The notes under the pieces are model-generated. The model did not search any database. It was not told where the DNA came from and saw nothing but the letters and a program-made list of their open reading frames with translations. A DNA stretch of 10,238 bases from Baffinella frigidus (lineage: Eukaryota; Cryptophyceae; Cryptomonadales; Baffinellaceae): the NCBI GenBank assembly GCA_026770585.1, contig MU646546.1:142077-152314 (forward strand). Reading direction: 5' to 3'. This document shows, in pieces, positions 8,201-10,238 of this stretch. Each line of letters opens with the position of its first letter. Position 1 is the first letter of the stretch. The translations under genes and the position numbers were made by a program.

Positions 8201-10060
8201 CTACGGGATCGCCTACCGTAGGATCCTGCGGATTAGTCTGTATGAGTGATTGCCGAAATCCCTTTGTAATCCGCTGTGTGGGCTAGGACCCACTCGAGAA
8301 TGCTAGCGGGGCCTATTTACATGTGGGATTGTAAAACTTTGTACCAGGATAGGGTGTTCCAACCTCGTAACTGGCCTACTCATGGCAATGAAAGTTACTA
8401 CACAAATGCTACATATGAACTTATCTCGGTTTTAAATAGGCCCGTTTTGCATTCGCGTGTGGTTACATCCAGATTCTGGGTGCAGTGCAAATCTCGTAGT
8501 CCACCGTGTGGATAGGTGAACTGATCCGGACCTCTGCAGTTCACACCTCTCTTAATGGGTGGTGGTGGTGCCTGCACGCTCACACGGTGTTGACTTTCTG
8601 AGGTCGTTGTTGACTTAAGTCTGAAACTTCGCTGATGCAGTTCACGCAAGAGAAGACCGGGGACCCCGACGCCCTCTTCAGCGCGTCCCCACACAACCTT
8701 TGTCTCAGATTCAGGGCGGCATTGGAGCCCTTCTCTACAAGTAGGGCTCAATTTCCCTTCTTTGTGTACCAGGAATCGTTTAGGTGGACGGCTACTGATT
8801 TTTTTGGAGGACTAAATTAATTTATTAGGCGACTAAATCTCCCCGTGTTGACTAAAATGATGCGGACCCGAGCAGTTCACGCGGGAAAAGACCGGGGACC
8901 CCGACGCGCTCTTCAAGGACAACGAGGCTGGCCAGGTCCCCGCGCCCCTCCCGTGTGAACCGACCGCAATTCCCGTGTGAACCGACCGCAATTCCCGTGT
9001 GAACCGACCGCAATTCCCGAATTCCTTCTAGCCCTTCCGTGCTCCGGAGGAACTCACCCGTGAAATTGCAAGGGGCAGGTCCCCGCTCCCCTTCCGTACT
9101 TATCCGGGGAAACATATGTTTCTTTCATTTGATGGTAATGCAAATTACTACACAATTCGTTCTCACTAGTAATATTTGGAAAAATTGTTTAGTAATTTTC
9201 ATTGCCATCAAATGAAAGGAAATAGGTTCCCCCGAATAAGTACCACTCAACACGAATCCCAGCTCTGCATGAGTTAATCGGGTCTTCTCAAAATGCGGAG
9301 ACCGGAAGTTGATGCGCCGGGTGTGTGGTACCAATCTGTCAAAGATTTGTGTGAGAACGATCAGTTGGCCCGACTCCGGCAGAGCTGGAAATATTTTGCC
9401 AGGACTGCGTCCGTTCCACGCCAGAGTCTTCGAAGGGGTCGCCAAAAGTCGATCTTCCTTCAGGGCAATGGTTTTCAAACGTGAAACCCGCCGAAATCGG
9501 TGGGTTAAAAAATCCAGCCCCCTCCTCCAGTCTGGCGTGGTTGCCCCGCCTCGGGGTTCGTTTGCACATGTGCACGGGTGGTGACGCGTGGGGTCGGAAC
9601 GCACCCTAACCCCTCAATTCCTGGAGAGGAGCAGGTGGCAACGTCGTCTGCCTGCCTTGTCGGCATGCTCGCCCTCCTCGCCTGGCGGACACTATCTATT
9701 TCTGATAGGACACTATCTATTTTGGATAGGACACTGTCTACTTCTGCTGATAGGACACTACCGATTTCTACTGATAGGACACTATCGATTTCTACTGATA
9801 GGACACTATCGATTTCTACTGCATCTGTTCCAGATCACGGTGTGATGCTGACGACTCTGGAGTGCAGGTGGCAACGTCCTCTGCCAGCCTCAGCCTCCGA
9901 CCCCTTAGGGTTTACGGCCCTGATGGTGTAGAGTTCAGGGTGTAGGGCCCTAAACCCTAAGTCCCGACCATAATCCCGACCATGAATCTGGAGAGCAGGT
10001 GGCGACGTCCTCTGCCAGCCTTGTCGGCATGCTCGCCCTCCTCACTGCCGTCGGCGCCAA
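2079..10060 (+). CDS. FAD7-like: Plastid omega-3-type fatty acid desaturase, eight exons visible, 3' end outside window
   Basis: This is a membrane di-iron desaturase expected to insert a double bond into acyl chains of plastid glycerolipids (e.g. 18:2 to 18:3). Exons 2079-2291, 2948-3099, 4059-4134, 4613-4719, 5583-5646, 7473-7580, 8876-8935 and 9999-10060 join in one frame to 280 codons plus 2 nt. Residues 3-16 form a signal-like hydrophobic core ending ASGFG, followed by a Ser/Arg/Thr/Pro-rich transit-like region. The mature domain starts near residue 72 ([10 protein letters not shown]). A hydrophobic span lies at ~92-106. Box 1 HDCGH is at 131-135 and box 2 HRTHH at 167-171 within [25 protein letters not shown] follows at ~219-232. 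[10 protein letters not shown] and HxxHH with [11 protein letters not shown] fit FAD3/7/8 rather than FAD2 (HECGH). Box 3 (HVxHH in the family) is not reached. Splicing is inferred from frame and homology, not from transcripts. Confidence 0.9.
2292..2475 (+). repeat. Tandem duplication of the exon 1 donor and start of intron 1
   Basis: The segment from CAG|GTGAAGATCGGGCTGAG (2289 on, to ~2375) is repeated from GCAG|GTGAGGATCGGGCTGAG (2393 on, to ~2475). Scattered mismatches and a short deletion separate the copies. The echo keeps a strong donor-like GTGAGG right after AG. Confidence 0.9.
2476..2760. other. Intron 1 interior, nothing recognised
   Basis: Intron 1 runs 2292-2947. Between the donor duplication and the foldback element I see only short open frames without protein-like character. 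Confidence 0.5.
2761..2911. mobile_element. MITE-like foldback element A in intron 1
   Basis: Terminal inverted repeats 2761-2785 and 2887-2911 match at 23 of 25 bases (core GGCCACTC, then ATTTAAACCG). Weaker pairing continues inward on both sides. The element is 151 bp with no coding capacity, and its right end is 36 bases before exon 2. No clear target-site duplication is visible. Confidence 0.75.
2948..3099 (+). CDS. Desaturase exon 2: start of catalytic domain and first membrane span
   Basis: Encodes residues 72-121 plus two bases of Met122. [20 protein letters not shown] matches the conserved IPKHCW-type start of plant omega-3 desaturases. The hydrophobic [15 protein letters not shown] and [11 protein letters not shown] follow. 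Acceptor CGCGCAG|T lies 36 bases after a foldback element. Donor CCAT|GTACAT, phase 2. The exon is GC-rich against an AT-richer intron. Confidence 0.93.
3171..3188 (+). repeat. TTC tract downstream of exon 2
   Basis: Six TTC units, about 70 bases into intron 2. Similar tracts follow the exon 2 echo (3563-3628), exon 5 (5658-5699) and the second exon 5 echo (5960-5982). Confidence 0.95.
3312..3440 (-). repeat. 129-bp perfect inverted repeat, left copy
   Basis: The reverse complement equals 4859-4987 with no mismatch by eye. The copy lies in intron 2 and its partner in intron 4. Its outer part is an antisense copy of the end of exon 4 (GTCGACAACGACGAG). Both sides stop abruptly at the 129-bp limits. 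Confidence 0.95.
3481..3547 (+). pseudogene. Exon 2 echo: 3' part plus donor
   Basis: 64 of 67 bases match 3035-3101, from the AAxITLNN region to the CCAT|GT donor. The reading frame is still open ([18 protein letters not shown]). The 5' half of the exon is missing and the intron beyond is also partly duplicated (3657-3681 resembles 3141-3165; 3632-3649 resembles 3297-3314). A second, shorter echo of the junction lies near 3695-3715. Confidence 0.93.
3563..3628 (+). repeat. TTC/T-rich tract with C run, after the exon 2 echo
   Basis: CTTCTT repeats, a run of about 11 C at 3602-3612 and more TTC units to 3628. It gives poly-Ser, poly-Phe and poly-Leu artefact frames. Confidence 0.95.
3830..3906. 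mobile_element. Half copy of foldback element C
   Basis: Resembles the right arm of the element at 6647-6819. Both contain GGTGGCCAACTTCT, then TGCACAGCG and TCTAC in the same spacing. The left arm is absent or too diverged to see. Confidence 0.65.
3945..4036. mobile_element. Degraded MITE-like element, family D
   Basis: The right end holds TTGTGTAGTAAATTTCGTT and CATTTGA; the left end holds a diverged inverse (AAATGAAAAAGGAAA). The same terminal motif occurs at 7704-7800, 8383-8404 and 9131-9214. It ends ~22 bases before exon 3. Confidence 0.6.
4059..4134 (+). CDS. Desaturase exon 3: histidine box 1
   Basis: Begins with the G that completes Met122, then [20 protein letters not shown] and PLNEL (123-147). 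HDCGH ligands are at 131-135. Acceptor GATGAAG|G, donor TTG|GTACTC, phase 0. This is the only resolved exon with no echo found. It lies about 20 bases after a degraded MITE-like element and ~20 bases before a telomere-like array. Confidence 0.93.
4157..4433 (+). repeat. Degenerate telomere-like array (CCCTAAA) in intron 3
   Basis: Mostly CCCTAAA units with CCCTGAA and CTACAA variants, nearly homogeneous at about 4310-4375. It starts ~22 bases after the exon 3 donor and ends just before the exon 4 echo acceptor. The C-rich strand is the sense strand. Confidence 0.95.
4438..4489 (+). pseudogene. Exon 4 echo: 5' half plus acceptor
   Basis: All 52 bases are identical to 4613-4664 ([17 protein letters not shown]), preceded by GCAG like the true exon. 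The match ends at GGCTGGCGCA, before histidine box 2. The frame then runs into intron. Perfect identity marks it as recent, or as recently converted. Confidence 0.96.
4490..4527 (+). repeat. Short tandem duplication after the exon 4 echo
   Basis: AACGTCCACTTTCAGAA occurs twice (about 4489-4505 and 4510-4526), separated by a few A residues. Confidence 0.85.
4613..4719 (+). CDS. Desaturase exon 4: histidine box 2
   Basis: Encodes [18 protein letters not shown], then [17 protein letters not shown] (148-182) plus two bases of Trp183. The HRTHH ligands are at 167-171. Acceptor ATCAG|GTGGGG, donor TCTTG|GTAGCC. A 52-base identical echo of its 5' half lies 175 bases upstream at 4438-4489, and an echo of its 3' end lies at 4866-4886. 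Confidence 0.94.
4722..4856 (+). repeat. Telomere-like array variant (CCCTACA) in intron 4
   Basis: CCCTACA units start 2 bases inside the donor of exon 4 and decay into CCACACT units. The unit differs by one base from the intron 3 array, and the orientation is the same. Confidence 0.95.
4859..4987 (+). repeat. 129-bp perfect inverted repeat, right copy, with exon 4 3' echo
   Basis: Reverse complement of 3312-3440. Bases 4866-4886 (GTCGACAACGACGAG, then AGCTGGT) echo the exon 4 end and donor (GTCGACAACGACGAG, then TCTTGGT), in the same orientation as the exon. Confidence 0.95.
5244..5393. mobile_element. Foldback element B with exon 5-like ends
   Basis: Left arm 5244-5295 and right arm 5351-5393 are inverted repeats (GGTACC, then GGTTACAAAGC, then CACACGTTGGTTTCCGTA and GGCGTCG), with two short extra pieces in the left arm. 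Both ends start like exon 5 (GGTACCCGGTGACGAAGAAG). The loop contains an inverse of CTTCCTCCTGAATC, which lies just upstream of the true exon 5 (~5550). Confidence 0.7.
5407..5425. repeat. Small hairpin ATTGATTT/AAATCAAT
   Basis: Perfect 8-base stem with a 3-base loop, ~10 bases before the exon 5 echo acceptor. Confidence 0.8.
5437..5471 (+). pseudogene. Exon 5 echo: 5' part plus acceptor
   Basis: Matches 5583-5617 with about three changes (GTACCCGGTGACAAAGAAG, then TCGTTCG and AGCTCA), after ATCAG. The rest of the exon is missing. Confidence 0.92.
5583..5646 (+). CDS. Desaturase exon 5
   Basis: The first G completes Trp183, then [20 protein letters not shown] and K (184-204), matching the variable loop after DESW in the family. 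Acceptor CGGTAG|G. Donor AAG|GTCCCA, unusual beyond GT. A TTC tract starts 11 bases into the intron. Three partial echoes flank it (5437-5471, 5776-5823, 5937-5958). Confidence 0.88.
5658..5699 (+). repeat. TTC tract after exon 5
   Basis: Nearly pure TTC/CTT units beginning 11 bases after the exon 5 donor. A polypyrimidine tract beside a donor, not an acceptor, is unusual. Confidence 0.95.
5776..5823 (+). pseudogene. Exon 5 echo: 3' part plus donor
   Basis: Matches about 5599-5646 ([16 protein letters not shown], one Gly to Ser change) with a few synonymous differences. It is followed by the same GTCCC donor context. The 5' end of the exon is missing. Confidence 0.93.
5937..5982 (+). pseudogene. 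Second exon 5 3' echo with TTC tract
   Basis: GTGTCATGGCTAAGGTCCCA copies the last bases of exon 5 and its donor, then a TTC tract (5960-5982) as after the true exon. GGTCCCACC recurs right after the tract. Confidence 0.85.
6012..6201. mobile_element. MITE-like foldback element in intron 5 (190 bp)
   Basis: Long inverted repeats: the left arm starts GTAGAGC and ATTCCGGTA and continues GACTTGTCCGTTTTCCGACT. The right arm is its reverse complement with few mismatches over ~45 bases. Inside the left arm an 8-base unit GACTTCGA is repeated ~3.5 times. No coding capacity. Confidence 0.85.
6202..6544. other. Intron 5 interior, nothing recognised
   Basis: Mixed-composition sequence between two foldback elements. 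Open frames on both strands are unremarkable. No exon echo was seen here. Confidence 0.45.
6545..6646 (+). other. Codon-like open stretch of unknown origin in intron 5
   Basis: Reads [20 protein letters not shown], then [13 protein letters not shown], with G/C-biased third positions like true exons. It stops exactly where the foldback element at 6647 begins. It matches no part of the desaturase known to me and has no clear acceptor. It could be a captured exon fragment of another gene, or chance. Confidence 0.25.
6647..6819. mobile_element. MITE-like foldback element C (173 bp)
   Basis: Arms 6647-6729 and ~6740-6819 are imperfect inverted repeats along their whole length (ends AGAGCGCTGTGCA; inner GAGAAATT/AATTTCTC), leaving a ~10-base loop. 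A half copy is at 3830-3906. No coding capacity. Confidence 0.85.
6987..7017 (+). repeat. Intron 5 direct repeat, copy 1
   Basis: 28 of 31 bases match 7263-7293 (core GGGAGAGACGTAA). Each copy is followed by an A/C-rich run and then an exon 6 echo, so the duplicated unit was intron 3' end plus exon 5' end. Confidence 0.85.
7055..7153 (+). repeat. Telomere-like array (CCCTAAA) before the exon 6 echo
   Basis: About 13 units, nearly homogeneous CCCTAAA, ending about 10 bases before the AAACAG acceptor of the first exon 6 echo. Confidence 0.96.
7166..7254 (+). pseudogene. Exon 6 echo 1, with stop codon
   Basis: Begins after AAACAG like the true exon and reads [15 protein letters not shown], then TAA where exon 6 has TAC (Tyr), then PLYL. 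A short piece (CCCCTCTACCTCT) is duplicated again before homology ends. Use of this copy would truncate the protein. Confidence 0.93.
7263..7394 (+). pseudogene. Exon 6 echo 2 with its intron lead-in
   Basis: Direct repeat 7263-7293, then an acceptor (ACACAG) and 7350-7393 reading [14 protein letters not shown]. Homology stops after CTCCTCG. The 3' half is missing. Confidence 0.92.
7445..7470 (+). repeat. Short telomere-like run directly before exon 6
   Basis: AAACCCTAAACCCTAAATCC leads into AAACAG, the true exon 6 acceptor. Too short to be called an array on its own, but of the same type and orientation as 7055-7153. Confidence 0.8.
7473..7580 (+). CDS. Desaturase exon 6
   Basis: Encodes 36 residues (205-240): [20 protein letters not shown], then [16 protein letters not shown]. 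This corresponds to the hydrophobic LAYPxYLWxRSPGKxGSHY segment of FAD7/8. Acceptor AAACAG|A follows a short telomere-like run; donor ACG|GTACCC; phase 0 on both sides. It is the only one of four copies that is full-length and free of a stop. Confidence 0.93.
7704..7800. mobile_element. Family D foldback element, with duplicated right end
   Basis: Left end GGTAATGAAAATTACTGCAC pairs with the right end TGTGTAGTAAATTTCGTTGC. The right end is present twice in tandem (7753-7775 and 7778-7800). It abuts the exon 6 3' echo. Confidence 0.75.
7804..7863 (+). pseudogene. Exon 6 echo 3: 3' part plus donor
   Basis: [20 protein letters not shown] is intact at amino-acid level, with a single silent change seen against the 3' part of 7473-7580. 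A GTGCGC donor follows. It lacks the acceptor half and starts right at the end of a foldback element. Confidence 0.95.
7882..8060 (+). repeat. Diverged direct repeat pair around a 14-bp perfect hairpin
   Basis: 7882-7950 and 7995-8060 share GCGAGCTC, then CCCGAG/CCCGAG-like, then AAAGGAG, TCTCG/CCTCG and ATTTT in the same order. Between them AAAACTAAAATGCC (7961-7974) pairs with GGCATTTTAGTTTT (7990-8003). Confidence 0.7.
8090..8122. repeat. Dispersed hairpin repeat, copy 2
   Basis: TTGGTCACGTTACACC equals 398-413; GTTACACCCAGATTCTGGGT, then GCAG matches 8462-8485 at 23 of 24 bases. The CACCCAGATTCTGGGTG core is a near-perfect palindrome. Confidence 0.85.
8123..8380. other. Intron 6 interior, nothing recognised
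   Basis: Contains a short hairpin motif CTACGGG...CCTACCGTAGG (~8199-8220) that resembles 5914-5935, CTACGGG...CCTACTGTAGGG. No gene was seen. Confidence 0.4.
8383..8404. mobile_element. Solo end of family D element
   Basis: TGGCAATGAAAGTTACTACA, then CAA, matches the inverse of the family D terminal motif. No partner end is nearby. Confidence 0.55.
8462..8512. repeat. Dispersed repeat (hairpin copy 3 plus CCACCGTGTGG motif)
   Basis: 8462-8485 matches 8099-8122. 8495-8512 (CGTAGTCCACCGTGTGGA) matches 5125-5142 in intron 4 at 17 of 18 bases. Confidence 0.75.
8641..8680 (+). pseudogene. Exon 7 echo: 5' part plus acceptor
   Basis: [13 protein letters not shown] after ATGCAG, like exon 7 with a few substitutions. 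Homology is lost at GCGCGTCC, before KDNEAGQ. Confidence 0.92.
8876..8935 (+). CDS. Desaturase exon 7
   Basis: Encodes [20 protein letters not shown] (241-260), in the position of the DLFxPxER region of plant enzymes. Acceptor GAGCAG|T, donor CAG|GTCCCC, phase 0 on both sides. The upstream near-copy at 8641 is diverged and lacks the 3' half. Confidence 0.82.
8949..9014 (+). repeat. 22-bp tandem repeat, three exact units
   Basis: The unit TCCCGTGTGAACCGACCGCA, then AT, is repeated three times without change, starting 14 bases after the exon 7 donor. There is no variable spacer, so it is not a CRISPR array. Confidence 0.97.
9072..9095 (+). repeat. Exon 7 donor echo
   Basis: GGCAGGTCCCCGCTCCCCTT, then CCGT, resembles 8931-8954 (GCCAGGTCCCCGCGCCCCTC, then CCGT). 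The match ends at the first base of the foldback element. Confidence 0.75.
9096..9243. mobile_element. Family D foldback element, most complete copy (148 bp)
   Basis: Inverted arms 9096-9157 and 9183-9243 (~61 bases, over 80% matching by eye; ends GTACTTAT), with inner motif GGTAATGCAAATTACTACAC pairing with TAGTAATTTTCATTGCC. The loop is ~25 bases. Relatives are at 3945-4036, 7704-7800 and 8383-8404. No coding capacity, so mobilisation would have to be in trans. Confidence 0.88.
9244..9630. other. Intron 7 interior, no gene seen
   Basis: Open frames occur on both strands but contradict each other. It contains a 22-base near-palindrome at 9485-9506 (AACCCGCCGA/TCGGTGGGTT), a 12-base palindrome TGCACATGTGCA at ~9564-9575, and AAGGGGTCGCCAAA (~9435-9449), whose inverse is at ~6952-6966. 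Confidence 0.45.
9635..9684 (+). pseudogene. Exon 8 echo 1: 5' part plus acceptor
   Basis: GAGCAG acceptor, then [16 protein letters not shown] with a few base changes (one Ser to Cys). Homology ends where the minisatellite starts. Confidence 0.92.
9687..9820 (+). repeat. Minisatellite, six units of 20-24 bp
   Basis: Units GGACACTATC...GATA: two of 21 bases, three of 24 and a final incomplete one. The last units are almost identical and the first are more diverged. It lies between two exon 8 echoes. Confidence 0.95.
9868..9893 (+). pseudogene. Exon 8 echo 2: short 5' part plus acceptor
   Basis: TGCAG|GTGGCAACGTCCTCTGCCAG copies the first ~23 bases of exon 8 and its CTGGAG...CAG lead-in, then diverges. 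Confidence 0.88.
9904..9961. repeat. Telomere-unit hairpin
   Basis: CTTAGGGTTTACGGCCC (9904-9920) pairs with GGGCCCTAAACCCTAAG (9945-9961), 16 of 17. Telomere-type units stand in both orientations 24 bases apart. Confidence 0.8.
9999..10060 (+). CDS. Desaturase exon 8
   Basis: Encodes [20 protein letters not shown] (261-280) plus two bases, likely the hydrophobic span that follows the TSTACW region in plant FAD7. Acceptor GAGCAG|GTGGCG, donor CCAA|GTGCGC. Of four copies of this sequence it is the only one with an acceptor in frame plus a complete 3' end. The last copy (from 10191) reaches the window edge and cannot be ruled out as the used one. Confidence 0.75.
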
Positions 10061-10190
10061 GTGCGCCCCCCCCTCCCCTCCAGGGTTTATTGTAGAAATG
10101 GGTTCCGCGCGGAATTTTACAACGTCCGGTAATGAGGGCAAAAAATTGACTTTCCCGTGTTGTGTGATGTTACGGGAGGTTGTACGTCGA

Positions 10191-10238
10191 CTGCCAGCCT
10201 CGTCGGCATGCTCGCCCTCCTCACCGCTGTCGGCGCCA
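10191..10238 (+). pseudogene. Exon 8 echo 3 (or alternative exon), cut by window edge
   Basis: CTGCCAGCCTCGTCGGCATG and the following bases to the edge match exon 8 from its SAS codons on, but the first bases (GTGGCGACGTC) are altered. From the nearest AG (GGGAG|GTTGTACG) the frame is off by one base. It is therefore probably a 3' echo, following the pattern of the other exons. The end is not visible. Confidence 0.75.

Noticed and set aside
8949-9014. CRISPR-like array
   Set aside because: Three head-to-tail 22-bp units have no spacers, and they lie in a eukaryotic intron.
9485-9506. Terminator-like hairpin followed by A residues
   Set aside because: It is an intrinsic-terminator shape only in bacteria. 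Here it sits inside an intron of a eukaryotic gene and is read as a chance near-palindrome.
9125-9604. 159-codon minus-strand frame across intron 7
   Set aside because: It runs through the foldback element at 9096-9243 and non-conserved sequence, and no protein family is recognised.

Overview
The window is nuclear DNA of a eukaryotic alga. Four things point that way: protein-coding sequence in short exons separated by much longer introns with GT...AG ends, a TATA box, Arabidopsis-type telomere-like arrays (CCCTAAA), and many small inverted-repeat elements. The one recognisable gene starts with a hydrophobic signal segment followed by a transit-peptide-like stretch beginning near ASGFG. This is the two-part targeting layout of plastids of secondary red-algal origin (haptophyte, stramenopile, cryptophyte or dinoflagellate). 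I cannot narrow the lineage further from the sequence.

Layout. Positions 1-140 are a TTTGGGG-type degenerate telomere-like array. Positions 141-1589 have no gene I can name; they hold an AG microsatellite, a perfect 16-base palindrome and one weak exon candidate. At 1590-1822 (minus strand) is a probable first exon of an unidentified secreted or plastid-targeted protein. It is divergent from the main gene, and about 256 bases of shared upstream DNA with a TATAAAA box lie between them. From 2079 to past the right edge runs a plus-strand plastid omega-3-type fatty acid desaturase (FAD7/FAD8-like). I resolve eight exons: 2079-2291, 2948-3099, 4059-4134, 4613-4719, 5583-5646, 7473-7580, 8876-8935 and 9999-10060. 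They join in frame to 842 nt (280 codons plus 2 nt). Histidine boxes 1 (HDCGH) and 2 (HRTHH) are present; box 3 must lie downstream of the window.

The striking part is the introns. Every exon except exon 3 has one or more truncated copies ('echoes') of itself in a flanking intron, and they follow a rule. Echoes upstream of an exon carry its 5' part together with the acceptor. Echoes downstream carry its 3' part together with the donor. This is the footprint expected if the introns grew by repeated duplication of segments that span a splice junction. The introns also hold at least five foldback/MITE-like elements plus partial relatives, telomere-like arrays and TTC tracts lying right beside splice sites, and a 129-bp perfect inverted repeat that brackets exons 3 and 4. 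Those two exons encode both visible histidine boxes and total 183 nt, so skipping them would keep the frame. No rRNA, tRNA, CRISPR array or bacterial-type operon was seen.
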